Positions 1 to 10,984 of a stretch of 64,000 bases of DNA are shown here, in pieces; the first letter of the stretch is position 1, and each line of letters begins with the position of its first letter. The translations under genes and the position numbers were made by a program. The notes below the pieces were generated by a model. The model ran no database searches. It was not told where the DNA came from and worked only from the letters and a program-made list of their open reading frames with translations. The DNA is from Meandrina meandrites (taxonomy: Eukaryota > Cnidaria > Anthozoa > Scleractinia > Meandrinidae): the NCBI GenBank assembly GCA_963693305.1, contig OY855905.1, forward strand, positions 18,353,437-18,417,436, read 5' to 3'.

Positions 1-2160
1 ACAATAGTAGCAGTCAGACAATTCACTGCTATATCTGGCAACTTGGCTCAAACCTGGAAAGATTAACAGAAAAATACCTCTGGAATTAAATTAGACAATT
101 GAACTGGAGAGAGGCCTCAGAATCTATATAGTTTTCTTATAATGAGAAAGAAAACTACCAAGTAAAAATCAAATAGTTACTGGCAGTAAATTTCGTCTGA
201 AGCCAGAGCGACCAAAGAAAAATATAATTATTTGATCAGTTGATCAAGGATACTTTTTATGCTATTCCGAACTAAAATTTAGCTGTTACCTAGACCTTGG
301 ACTCTGTATTAACATTGACATGTTTGTTTACACAGTGTGTCCAGCTCATTAAATGAATTCACATCCTCCCTAAAATGAAAAATTGTATCAATGTTTGCTA
401 GGGTTAAAAGCATGCTTATGGTGTTAACAACCATTTTTCTTGTTTATGGTAAGTTAAGCTTTACAGCCACTTCACAAGTAGTGACCCACCTACATGTGTA
501 GCTATTGTATATTGTTTCAACACAAGAGAGTGACAACTTGTCCGGTGATGTTGGGGGTTAAATTACTGTTATGTTTGTGACTGAGGACGTTGCTAAAATA
601 TTTTTGTAAATGCATTTGAACGGTATAAGTACTCAGCAAATGTTTGGATATTTATTGTTTCCTTCAACTTTGACACACGAAATAAGAGAAGTTGTGATAA
701 CTCTAAGAGCTAGTCATTCAGGGACTTGCCGTGATACTTCATGGAACAGTTGAACATGATGCATAGTTTCCCTGGTTTTGCTGGGTGATAAATGGCATGG
801 TGATAAATACCATGCCTTACCTTGTACATCAGTTGGCTGGGATTTCATAGCATAGCCCTTTTCCGAATAGTCTTCTATGCAGTCCTTGTACCTGGACCAC
901 AACTCTGGGTCTTTTGATAGATATCTTTTAGTAACTTAAGCTGATGCTCAGCTACTGATCTATTTTTCTCCAAACATGGAGGATTGTTTCTCCAGGGAAA
1001 GTGGTATTCTCAGCTAGCCTGTCACTCTTTGGATGCGAGAAGGAGGAGTGCTTAGTGCAGACATCACAGCCGGTTATGTGACAGAAGCTCTCTTTCGAAC
1101 AAGACTTGGAGAAATGACCAGGCATGAGGCAGTTGTCACAATGTTCTTAGAGCAGACAAGTCCCTGCTTTGGGATTATGTTAGCGGCGAAGTTTGTCAGT
1201 TAAGAGCGGCTTGCCCTAAGGATCACCTAAACCTATGCAGGATAGAAAAATTCAATTTTCTCAAAGTTTGTCAGGATAAAGGCTTTTACTAAATAGTTTC
1301 AAAAATGTAACTTTGAGGTTGTTTCAATTTTCATTTTTTTCACGAGATGGCTTTTCGTATTTGGCCACTCGAAGTGCCAAGATCGGCCCTAAAATTCCCC
1401 TTTTTTCAAATGTGAGCAAGGCAAAATAACATCTGCAGCAGGCAAGGCTGATACATATTATTAAAATATCATCTTTTAACAGCAGTTTAGCGCTGTCAGA
1501 ACTGAAAGACATTTGAACCTGAATTTTTTTTCAAATTTTCAAAATTATACACTTCAACCATGTTGTGTCGTGTCAAAATTTAGGTCAAATGAAATACAGG
1601 GCACACAGCCTTGAAAATATAGTGTCTTGGTCATCTTTTTTTATTAGGCGAATTATGATTTCTCCATCTATGTCTTTGCCTGCAAAACAAATAAATTTTA
1701 CGGTCAATTTTTAGGTGATTGATTTTTACTGAGGACAAAAGGTTCAGCATGTTTACATTACCGGTAATATCCTACTAGCGAAAAAGAGAAAGATATCAGG
1801 TTTTGGAAAGGAAGACTTCTCTTTGCAAAAGGAAGAATACTATTACGTTGATTAATGAAGCAGTTTCAACAAAACAAAAAGGCGGGAGATTGCTTCTAAG
1901 AAAGCATCATGGAAATCGTTTCAGTGGGTGTTACTGATGACAGCAATGGAGCCTTCGATTGCAGTGATGAAAAACTAAGAGCTGAGGAGTTTGAAATTCT
2001 TGAACCTTAAGTCAGCGATATTAATTCTTTAGAAAACGAAGATAAAATTCCATCAAATTTAATTGAGAAGACAGTGGTCAAAGCAGTTCTTAAAGCATTG
2101 CAGATAACTGAAAACACTAAATCTTCACCTCACAGTTTTGAAGACATTCTGAATTACTGA
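1..2160. other. AT-rich stretch without a recognisable gene
   Basis: Only short open frames without family resemblance are seen. A 33-codon frame starting ATGGAAATCG at 1910 ends at a stop near 2010 and shows no known domain. The only structure I can support here is the stretch 319-540, which matches 40893-41104 in inverted orientation and is listed separately. Confidence 0.5.
319..540 (+). repeat. Diverged repeat copy shared with the 40.9-41.1 kb element interior
   Basis: Read on the plus strand, this ~220-bp stretch aligns with the reverse complement of 40893-41104. Shared blocks include GAATTCACATCCTCC, TTAAGCTTTACAGCCACTTC and a CAACACAAGAG..TGACAACTT end. The match is seen directly; the copies differ by scattered substitutions and small indels. 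I infer a dispersed element or a piece captured by one. No reading frame is obvious. Confidence 0.7.
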
Positions 2161-2207
2161 GAGTTTTTTTTTTAATGAAATTTTATTCCGAACACAGACA
2201 CCAGTTA

Positions 2208-2782
2208 CAGATTACAAGGATTTCAAGTTTTCCGTCAAGTAACAGTATAAAAGCATTGAAAATCTAAAACCACGATGAACAATTTTGGTTTCAGCGGTGG
2301 GGGAGATGGTTTTTAAAAGGGAGGTGTAAATAGAGCTGGTTTTTAGAGCTCGAGTGTTGACAGGGGTATTGTGTTCGACGATTGGAATTGAGTTTTTAAA
2401 ATTTGCTTTCCATTCTTTTGGAATTGCATTGATCAGACCAGAATATTTAGTAAAAGGAACATTTAGATTGAATTTTAATGCAAACTCATGCAATTTTAGA
2501 AAGTCACTGTTTGGTTTAATAAGTCGCTTATCTTGGTAATGCTGGCGTGATACAAATTGTTATAAAAAACAGGTTTGTTTTCTACAAGAATTTTCTGTTG
2601 TTCCATAATAGCTCATTTTGTGGAAGCGTTTTGAACTCGCACCAATAATTTAACATTTTTTTATAGAAAGATGGATGCTTCTTCACTTGGTCTAGTATAT
2701 TTCTTGGAAAGTTGCATTTTGTTAAAAAGGTGAGGCCTCCATGTTTGTGCAGGAGCTGGTTGGGGATTATTTTCCAGGAAGC
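2208..2782 (-). pseudogene. Tx1/L1-type LINE ORF2 C-terminal fragment
   Basis: The minus strand carries, over two frames, the region that follows the reverse transcriptase in L1/Tx1-clade LINE ORF2 proteins. Recognisable pieces are a tryptophan/IP motif (WKIIPN near 2775), an 'LLWNNRK..' block near 2600, a 'KPVFYNN' block near 2560, and the open piece 2493-2212 with FALKFNLNV and LINAIPKEWK. At least one frameshift and in-frame stops separate the pieces, so it is inactive. Upstream RT and endonuclease are absent. It resembles the plus-strand LINE at 25.0-35.9 kb in type but not closely in sequence. Identification rests on motif order; clade assignment is an inference. Confidence 0.6.
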
Positions 2783-3109
2783 TTACTGAGAGTTATTCTG
2801 CGAGGGCCTAGGGGAAGACTGTGATATAGAAATCGTCGATGGTGTTTGGCTAAGTTCCTGGGTAGAGGCTCAGATCATACTTCAAAGAGCAGCATGAGGA
2901 TCCTTAGGCCTGGTTTAAACGTCGCATTTTACATGAGCTGAATACAATACTAATTTGAGTCACCTCAAATTAAAAATTCCCAGACTCCACTCACTGCTCA
3001 CGTTTCCCACCAGTGCTAGTAATGATGACAGCATCGAGGACAACACCTTCTGAAAAAATATTACTTTAAAATTTTGCAATTATCCAGGTGTATTCAGTGT
3101 ATCATTCGT

Positions 3110-4090
3110 TTTTAGAACTAGCTCCAGTTGAATATGCTAACAGAGCATTCAATTCCAAGTAGAAAAACATCCAAAGAACACCTTTGCAGTTGAGGTTGCT
3201 GCTGTTCAGCTCCTTTAATGAAATGCAGTGTAAGTAACAAGTTATCCGAAGGGGCTTGAAGAAATCGCTGTGATCTTGGGGACATATTAAGTTTTCCAGC
3301 CGTTCCTCTGAGGCGGCAGCAACATTGCATTGGTCGTTACTTTCTTACTGGGCCTTCCCACCATTTTTTGTCCTTCTTTAGTTGAGATGCCTTGTATCCA
3401 CAAAAGGCAATGTCAGCAGGATTTTGAAGAGAGGATACGTGTCTCGATGTTTCGGGGGGAGCTAACTCTCAAATTTCTCTGACTCCATTTTGGACGAAGG
3501 TCTTGAATTCCTTTCCCATTCCAGCAATCCACCAAAGTGCTATTGCTGAATCCAACCAAGAATACGTCTTGCTTATCTTAAGAGTGGGCCAAAGAGCTTG
3601 ATAAACGCTTTTTATTAACCTTCGAGCACTAATGCTGACGAGAGTTCCACTCAAGGTGTGGTTGCTCCGGTGTTGGGGACTATTCTTGTTCGTTGAGACA
3701 ATGATTTGCATTCGACTGAACTTCCTGATACAATTCTCAAGTTGACAACAACACCATAGGCTTTGTCTGATCCATCCCCAAATCCACGGAGGTTAATAGT
3801 GCATTCTTTGAAACAGTTCAGTTTACTGAGGTAACACCTTTCGATTGAGAACCTTGACACTCTTTGCATGCCTTTAAGGAGGCATTTCCAATAACTAGAG
3901 GTGTTTTTATCCAAGGGGGAGTCCCATTCCACTTGTGCTTTGCATAGGCTTTGAACAGGCAATTTTAAGGCTTTCATGTTGGTAGCGATAAGAACTTGCC
4001 TTTTTCCACACCTTTCCTTCAACAAACAAACTTATTGTGTTTGCTGCTTGGCCTTGAATCAAAGATTTCAAGTACCTGAGCTTATCCACA
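3110..4090 (-). pseudogene. Bel/Pao LTR retrotransposon relic (gag fused to RNase H-like region)
   Basis: Read on the minus strand from 4089, the sequence begins with a gag-like piece (DKLRYLKSLIQGQAA, then LKERCGKRQVLIATNMKAL). It passes directly into the region after the RT of Bel/Pao pol: FGDGSDKAYGVVV is the RNase H-like motif and SWLDSAIALWWIAGMGKEF is a characteristic Bel/Pao block, followed by NPADIAFCGYKA and WWEGP near 3360-3440. The protease and RT are missing, so a large internal deletion joined gag to the 3' half of pol. Several frameshifts and stops are present. No LTR was recognised at either end. A second Bel/Pao relic lies at 19.2-20.5 kb. Confidence 0.7.
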
Positions 4091-4636
4091 TCACTTATGA
4101 TGACTTATGAGTTATGATGAACGGCTGAATGAAACAAATCCCAAAATGGCGCCCATTCCTCCAGATTGCCATAAAACTCTTATAACTCCAATTTTGGAAG
4201 CTTTGTGGGAGCACTGCCAATAGCTGGGGTGACTAGTTGACATGGAATGGATCCAGCATCAGAAGGTTGCAATTCTTTCCCACTTTTCTCTTTTTTGCCT
4301 CACAGAGCCTCAATATCTGCAGTCCACTCATAAACAGACCAGGCAAATTCGCAGCTGTCTGTTACCTTTTGATCAATACATTCCTCTTTTGTGTCATCAG
4401 CAATTTCACAATCCAGACTTTTGATTTCAGCGGGCTTGTGCTTGTCTTTTTAAATCTGCTTGATCTCCAGAACTGATGAGTGCCCTTGCATCAGTAAAGG
4501 TTTTTGTCACATATCTCAGCACACACTCTAACTTTCCTCTTAATAATAATAGATGATATCAGCAAAGTCCTTGAGGAAGATGCTGGTATAAACTGATGAT
4601 CAGTATAAATAATATAAAAAAATCTATAAATGGTGA
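4091..4636. other. Unassigned spacer
   Basis: Between the Bel/Pao relic and repeat S I see no gene-like frame with family resemblance and no terminal repeats. Confidence 0.4.
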
Positions 4637-7093
4637 ATCAAAGATCTCTTCGAGATTCGACTATTTTGCATGGAGTATGCGTTGGGGAAATGTTAGTATT
4701 GAAAGCGATTTGCGATGCATTAATGGTAACCCATTGACTAGGCTCGATTTCCGCCGTCCTCTCGTGTTCGGTCTTTCCTCCCCGAGAAGAGACGGCTGGA
4801 TGCGTGAGTGGCTGATCGTGTCCGTGACGTAGATTCAAAATTTAATTTATGCGTCGTTACTGATCACTGATACTGCAGACGAACTATACCTTTACGGCTT
4901 ACCCGATAAGTTTATATTTTGGATTGCTAAAGGAGAATCTAGTGTCTAAAAAAATTCAGAGACAAAGCGAAGCAAATATTATTGAGAATCGTGACAGGCC
5001 AACACAGACTCCCTACTGCGGATTTGTCTTTATTTTGACATGTTACATGTTTGCTTGATGCTCTGCTTGAGCGGTTTGATTTGGCTCACTTCTATTTGCG
5101 AGATATTTTGATTTCGCAAAATGTTCGCTCTGAACGGACAAGATCTGAAAATCTGAAATATTTATCTTTGTCGGGCTTCACCAGAGACTGCTGTAACTTA
5201 ACCACGTAATAGCTATTGAGTCTGTATTTAAGAGACGCGAAGCTAGTTGTGGCTCCAACATTTGCGAACAGCAATGGCTCAGGAATGGACTTAAATGTCG
5301 CCGTCTCTTTCACGATGTCAATAACCACCGGTTCTGACTGTAGGTTAAATTACAGAATCATTTTCACCATTATCCAGCTCCTCTAATGCTTTCTTGTTGT
5401 AAATCTTCCAGGTTTAAAGTTAAAAATGCTCCAAAACATGAACGCGTGCCTTGTCAAAGTACACTCACGCATTCGTCATTTCGAAATCTGCTCCAGAAAA
5501 AATAATTTATTCTGCCTGAACGATTTGAGCAGGCGACGTTCTGATTGGTGGAAATCAACAATGATCAATCCACGCGTCCAACCGTCTTTTCGGGGAGGAG
5601 CGCAAGTTCATTCCCCGAACAGCGGCTGGTAATCGAGCCTACCCATTGACTCACAGTCCAGAAGGCTTTTATTAGCGCGCACCCACCCCCCAAAAAAATC
5701 CTGGCTCTTTTACGGCATTTAACACAAACGTGCGAGTGGAAAAAATATACAATATGCGTATTAAATTCAGACATATAATTCCTTTCTGAAGTAAACTTTT
5801 ATTTCAACTAGGCACGCTGAAAGACCAATTCATGATTTAAAATGTTAATTATCAACCTTGATAAATTGATTCCAAACCAAACTTGAAGACGGTGAAAAAA
5901 ATTTCACCTCCGCGCGTCACTTTAACAACTCACAAAAACACGAACGCTTTCTACAAAATATAACACTAGTTCAAAACACTCTGGTGAAAGGTAGGTTTTC
6001 ATTCTGTACAACTGTCACTGACATTTATTTAACCACCAGTGGTATTATCTTGGTACAGAAAAGCGGTAATTGGGGATAATAATTTGCGAATCATGGTGCC
6101 GTGAGATAGCAGAAAACTACTGAATTCCTTCCACAAAATTAACACTCACATTGCTTTTTATGTTTCCCATCACTATAACTAATAACAAAAAAATACTTGT
6201 TTGCATTTTCCGAAGTACTGTAGTAAATCTTTGCCTGTAAAAGGTCGTAAACTGAACACGACAACAACGCGATGGTAAGTCGGCCGCACGCTGCATATCA
6301 GATGCCACCATGTGCTTTTCAAATCAATACGCTTCAGAAGCCTAAAATTCCAAACGTAGACTGGGCAAATGAAAGAAACTTGAAGGAAGTTTTGTTTTAG
6401 ATTAATTCTCATTTCAAGATGTAGCTACTAATGTATTAAAGCTTCAAAATTCTGCATATTTTTAAAGCCGTGAGATCCTGCATTAATCACGCTAAAGCGT
6501 AAGTTTAATTTTAGCCCGACGGCTTTTTGCAGTCAAAATTTCACTAAGTGGCTTTACCGATCCTTCTAAAAATTCTATTTAAGTTCGAAGCAATATTGTA
6601 CGTTACCATTTTTCTGTCTGAAGTCTTGAGAAGCTGCATTAAGTTGTGATCAAGTCAGCGAATTGTGGTCAAAACATTGCGTGACGAGCTAAAAATACTT
6701 CTTTCAATGAAGACGACAAACAATAGACTTGTAACAATAGAAAATACCATTGGCCAATATCCTCTGACAATGAAGATTCGCAGCAGCTTTTAAGCATGTA
6801 AAACTAAGCGATTCAATCGATGAATAGCACAGATCTTTGAAAAATACCTACCTGTAGTTTGCAAAAGGCTAGACAGGCTAAATGATGAGCGACGCGTGAA
6901 AATAACACTTCGGGATCGAGAAGTGCTGACGCATTCCTATCCAGTGACGTTTTTATCGCCAACAGCGAAAAGTATTCCCTTGACAAATTCAAACAGTCCC
7001 TTGAGAGTATACAAAAATGTGGGTCAGAGAGTGCAAACCCAATGATCCCAATTCTTACCATTTTCCTTGTAACCAAGCAAAATAGTCAAAAAA
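4637..7093 (+). mobile_element. Repeat S, copy 1 (interrupted and right-truncated)
   Basis: After removal of the 4739-5641 insertion this is a ~1545-bp repeat collinear with 30285-35406. Both begin ATCAAAGATCTCTTCGAGATTC and both end with ..CAAGCAAAATAGTC followed by an A run. In copy 1 the right edge is cut by the Penelope-like element whose ORF starts at 7094. The repeat has no long ORF of its own and no terminal inverted repeats that I can see. Copy 2 shows a probable 7-bp target duplication, so S behaves as a mobile, non-autonomous element of unassigned class. Copy 1 preserves the empty sites of three insertions present in copy 2. Confidence 0.75.
4739..5641. mobile_element. Mutator-like (9-bp TSD) TIR element inserted in S copy 1
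   Basis: This 903-bp segment is absent from S copy 2. It starts TAGGCTCGATT and ends AATCGAGCCTA. The inverted similarity continues inward: CCTCCCCGAGAAGAGACGG on the left corresponds to the reverse complement around 5580-5610. It is flanked by a 9-bp direct repeat CCCATTGAC (4730-4738 and 5642-5650), and copy 2 has this word once (30368 onward) as an empty site. Long TIRs with a 9-bp TSD fit MULE-type transposons, an inference from family knowledge. No transposase is encoded, so it is non-autonomous. Confidence 0.75.
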
Positions 7094-9052
7094 ATGATAA
7101 TCGATCCCAATAACGTGTCTATTGCCCATGACAATCTTTCTGTGGGTGAAAGAAAGGCTCTCTCTCGACTTAAAAACTTAGATGAACAGGTTAACAGAAT
7201 TCAAGATAAAGGCTCGAAAGTTGTCATTCTTGATAAAACTGAATATTCATCCAAAATGCTCGGCCAGTTACAAAACCCGCTTCATTATAAAACACTTGAC
7301 TCGGATCCTAGTGCCAGTTTTTCAGATATCATTTCAGAGTGGAGCTATAAATGGCTACAAAAAGGGCAAATCGACCAAAATATTGCCAACTGGGTTATTA
7401 ATAACAAAGCCAAACCAGGAAAAGCTTTTGGCACCATTAAGACGCACAAAGAAGGGAACCCGCTTAGACTAATTACTTCTTGTTGTGGTACAGCTATCGA
7501 AAACCTTTCTGCATTTACCGAATTTTATCTTAAGCCATTGGCCCAAAAATTGCCTTCATTTGTCAAAGACACCACTCACTTATTGCAAAAAATTGAGGAA
7601 CTCAATAGGAATGGACCATTTCCTGAAGGAACCCTTCTAGTTTCATGGGATGTTGTGTCAATGTTTTCCAATATTGACAACAACCTGGGAATAAAAGCTG
7701 TTACTGAGGCTCTTAATTCGCGGGAAATACAAATTCCATCAACTGAATGTATTGTTGAAGCTGTTAAGATTTGTTTAGAACACAATAATTCCCAATTTCA
7801 GGACCAACAATTTTTGCAAACCCATTGCACAGGAATGGGCCCTAAGAACGCGTGTAGCTACGCTGATTTGGCTATGGGGATTATCGATCAAAAGGCCAAA
7901 TCTGGGGAGACCAAACCTAAATTATGGTGGAGGTACCGGGATGATATCTTCGATCTTTGGACCCAGGGACCCATTAAGCTGAATGAGTTTACGGAATTTA
8001 TTAATTCACTCTACCCCACCATAAAATTCACCATGGTATCATCAGAAGTTTCACTTAATGTCTTGGATCTTACCCTCCTTTTAGTTGATGGGTTTATTCA
8101 GACCGACATTTATTCCAAACCTACAGACCACCATATTTATTTATTGCGCAACAGTGCCCACCCATCCCACTGTACTAAGGCTATCCCATTCGGTGTTGCA
8201 ACTAGGGTACGCAGAAATTGTTCCACTATTGAAAGATTTGAAGAACGTAGCAAGGAATATCAGAAGTATCTTGTCGATCGCGGCTACAACCCTTCTAGGG
8301 TTCAAAAACAATTTGACAAAGCTAAAACTACACCCAGGGAAGACCTCCTCTCAGTTAAAGTGCGAGGGAGAAAAGTTCTTTTCCCCCTCGTGGTTGATTT
8401 CAACCCACATTTGCCCAACATTGGCAAAATTATCCAGTCTTATAGCCATTTCCTTTACGACTCACCCACCCTAGCACAGACTTTTCCAAAAGGGTCAATT
8501 ATTCCATCTTATAGAAGAGCCAAAAACATCAAGGAGCTTTTAGTGGGACCCAAAGGCTCTAATTTTAATAACAATGACAACTCCATTACGGGTTGTTTCA
8601 AGTGCAGCAAAAAATGCGATCTATGTAAGAATTTTTTAAAGGAAGATAAGGTGTTTTACAGCTCTTCTTCGAATCGTTTTTATTCCATCAGGCAACGTCT
8701 TGATTGCAAATCAAAAAACGTAATTTATTTAGCCACCTGTAAGAAATGTAAGGTTCAGTATGTAGGTTCGACTTCCAATGAATTCAAGGTCAGATTTCGA
8801 AATCATAAATCGGCTATGTTAACGAATAAGACCACGTGCGAATTAGCCGTGCATTTCAATAAGTTTGAACACCAGATGTGTGACTTTGATTTCATTGTTA
8901 TTGAAAAAGTCGTTAATGAAAGCGAAGGCCACATTGACAGGCGTCTTCTCACAAGGGAGGCTTTTTGGTGCTCCCAGCTATGCACCCTCCATCCACATGG
9001 CCTTAATAAAAGATCTGAATTTAACTCAAAGAATAGAATAAGGTTTAATTAA
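7094..9052 (+). CDS. Penelope-like reverse transcriptase with GIY-YIG endonuclease
   Basis: The frame is open for 652 codons. Residues ~40-330 form the reverse transcriptase: GKAFGTIKTHKEG, LLVSWDVVSMFSNID (first catalytic aspartate), GMGPKNACSYADLAMG, and WWRYRDDIFDLW (the YxDD box, here YRDD). A cysteine-rich linker, CFKCSKKCDLCKNF, lies at ~525-540. The C-terminus (~570-640) is a GIY-YIG nuclease domain: VIYLATCKKCKVQYVGST, followed by FRNHKSAM and a conserved glutamate region. PLE proteins nick DNA with the GIY-YIG domain and prime reverse transcription at the nick. The ATG at 7094 lies at the junction with repeat S, so the native N-terminus is probably lost and this start is fortuitous. 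All catalytic motifs are present and there are no internal stops, suggesting a fairly recent copy. Confidence 0.9.
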   Translation: MIIDPNNVSIAHDNLSVGERKALSRLKNLDEQVNRIQDKGSKVVILDKTEYSSKMLGQLQNPLHYKTLDSDPSASFSDIISEWSYKWLQKGQIDQNIANWVINNKAKPGKAFGTIKTHKEGNPLRLITSCCGTAIENLSAFTEFYLKPLAQKLPSFVKDTTHLLQKIEELNRNGPFPEGTLLVSWDVVSMFSNIDNNLGIKAVTEALNSREIQIPSTECIVEAVKICLEHNNSQFQDQQFLQTHCTGMGPKNACSYADLAMGIIDQKAKSGETKPKLWWRYRDDIFDLWTQGPIKLNEFTEFINSLYPTIKFTMVSSEVSLNVLDLTLLLVDGFIQTDIYSKPTDHHIYLLRNSAHPSHCTKAIPFGVATRVRRNCSTIERFEERSKEYQKYLVDRGYNPSRVQKQFDKAKTTPREDLLSVKVRGRKVLFPLVVDFNPHLPNIGKIIQSYSHFLYDSPTLAQTFPKGSIIPSYRRAKNIKELLVGPKGSNFNNNDNSITGCFKCSKKCDLCKNFLKEDKVFYSSSSNRFYSIRQRLDCKSKNVIYLATCKKCKVQYVGSTSNEFKVRFRNHKSAMLTNKTTCELAVHFNKFEHQMCDFDFIVIEKVVNESEGHIDRRLLTREAFWCSQLCTLHPHGLNKRSEFNSKNRIRFN

Positions 9053-9808
9053 GTATATTTAGCCTTTAGCATTTCTAATCCTCTTTAAAAACATTTTTAT
9101 TCCCTAAGTTTATATTTTTATTTTGAAAGCAAGGTGCATTAATTTTAATTTTGAAATAGTGATACGATTTTAGTTTATGCGTTCAAAGGCTTATCTTAGG
9201 GATCCTGTTATTATTGTTTGCATGGGCTTACTCAGGGGCTTCCATCGGGGAATTTATTACGGTTTTTATTCCGTTTATGGACTCCTTTAGAGGAAACTGT
9301 TGTTTACTTATTGTTGCAATTATTCAGGGACTCTTCGCTAGGATTTTGTTACGTTTGAATTCTTTCGTATCCGTTGTTTACGTTTCCACCTTGTATATAT
9401 ATTTTTTTCTATAGTTTTTTAATTTTTTATCATCTGCTTTGTTATGTAATATCGAAAATTAGAGTTTTTTCACATCGAAGAAACAATGCTTTATTAACTA
9501 TCATCTGTAAGAGTCGCCCTTCGTTTTTCAAGCTAGCCTTTCTCGCTAAACATTAATTTGTTCATTATTCTTTACTTTATTACTGTCACTCATTCATTAG
9601 CATCCTTTTTATGTTATCTTGTTGTTACGTAACCTTTCACCCTGTAAATTATCAACTTGTTTACTGTCACTACTTCATTAGCATTCCTTTTATGTTATTC
9701 TGTTGCAGTTACGTAATCGTTTGATGTTAATAATTATTAGTTTTTCCATATATAAACGCTGTAATCAACTTAGTTTTTACCAAGTATTGATCCCCGTAGT
9801 AATTTGCA
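9053..9808 (+). other. 3' untranslated tail of the Penelope-like element
   Basis: T-rich, non-coding sequence between the ORF stop and the hammerhead-like motif. No other gene is seen. Two related words, TTATGTTATCTTGTTG..TTACGTAA (9610 region) and TTATGTTATTCTGTTG..TTACGTAA (9691 region), indicate a short internal duplication of about 80 bp. Confidence 0.6.
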
Positions 9809-9843
9809 CTGAAGAAGCCCGAAGGGCGAAACGTTTGCATTAA
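9803..9843 (+). ncRNA. Hammerhead ribozyme-like motif in the PLE tail
   Basis: The core CTGAAGA (9809-9815, fitting CUGANGA) is followed by one extra A, then a 4-bp helix GCCC/GGGC closed by a GAA loop (9817-9827), then GAAAC (9828-9832). Downstream GTTTGCA can give a 2-bp helix III (AC/GT) and a 4-bp helix I (TGCA with TGCA immediately before the core). Minimal hammerheads are established components of PLE terminal repeats. The additional A after the core and the short helices make activity of a monomer doubtful. The motif is seen directly; ribozyme function is inferred. Confidence 0.5.
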
Positions 9844-9890
9844 ATATGGACCTGTGAGTGGTTTGTTTCTGACTTCATTTTTCATCCAAG

Positions 9891-10062
<172 letters not shown>

Positions 10063-10107
10063 TATTTGTCACAAATAAAATTTTATGCCCGATTTAGCCA
10101 TAATTGT

Positions 10108-10182
10108 GGGAGGCGCAGTGGCCTAATGGTTAGTGCGCTGGACTCCGGATGGAATGGTCTTGGTTCGATCCCAGAGTTCTTC
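10108..10182 (+). mobile_element. tRNA-derived SINE head
   Basis: GGGAGGCGCAGTGGCCTAATGG begins a tRNA-like stretch. An A-box-like TGGCCTAATGG is at 10119-10129 and a B-box GGTTCGATCCC at 10162-10172, spaced as in a tRNA. The acceptor stem does not pair and no CCA-competent 3' end is seen, so a functional tRNA is unlikely. Internal pol III boxes fit a tRNA-derived SINE. It lies against a LINE fragment on the opposite strand. Confidence 0.6.
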
Positions 10183-10189
10183 TTGCTGC

Positions 10190-10652
10190 AAAATCCCCAC
10201 ATGGTGCAACAGTAGTCTAAAATAGTTAGAATTGTTACTTTATAAATCTTCAATAAAATAGGAGGGCTAAGAAAAGATGAACTTCTATTTAAAAGTTTCA
10301 GTTTGGGATAAACCCTGGAGGCAACATAAGACACGTGATTGTTTCATGATAACGACTCATCTACCACTACGCCAAGATACTTAAAAGCTTTTGTTGTTGT
10401 AAAATTAAATTTCCGTAGAATATGTTAATGTCCCTGGTGGTTTTGATTGCTTTCTGGGATGCAATAACCATGGTTTTCCATCTTTTTTGTGTTATAAATA
10501 AGGCCATTTCTGCAAAACCAGTGTTGTATGCTCCTGAGGTCCTTGTTGACATTGTGCTCAGCTAAATCAATGTCCTTAGAACTGGAATGCATCTCAGCAT
10601 CGTCTGCGTATAAGGAGACACTCAATGCGTTCCAAATTGAGAAAAATCTCAC
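10190..10652 (-). pseudogene. Non-LTR retrotransposon RT fragment (Jockey/CR1 group)
   Basis: On the minus strand 10652-10425 encodes VSLYADDAEMHSSSKDID, the YxDD box of a non-LTR RT, followed by RSIQHWFCRNGLIYNTKK. Downstream, 10334-10200 continues with the thumb-like part ([26 protein letters not shown]). Frame changes and stops separate the two, and both the palm upstream of YADD and the endonuclease are absent. The fragment ends next to the SINE head at 10.11-10.18 kb. This is a dead 5'- and 3'-incomplete LINE copy. Confidence 0.7.
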
Positions 10653-10984
10653 AAAAGAACCCTGAACAACTTGATTAGTACCTTAGTTAAAACATTCTTT
10701 CTAATGACTTTTTATCGCCACAAGTGTCAAGCAATCTATTTTTAAATGCTATCCTGTAGAGAAAACATGTTCAAGAGTCACATCATTTGATTGAAGTAGT
10801 TAAGAGCTCACATGATTAGATCGTTTGTAACGATGATGACAAACATGTTTCCATAATTGTTTCCTGGGTGGCAAAACTGATAAAAACATGAAAAAATGCG
10901 TCACTCACCGACCTGGCTAAACAACGAAACATGTTTCTATAAGGATGGTGGGTGCATGCGCACATTCAAATTGCAACAATTTTG

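Noticed and set aside
4739..5641. Host gene within S copy 1
   Set aside because: Frames of 66-78 codons here fall inside the TIR element and lack family motifs.
10108..10182. Functional tRNA gene
   Set aside because: A- and B-boxes are present, but the acceptor stem does not pair and the anticodon arm is poor; a SINE head explains it better.
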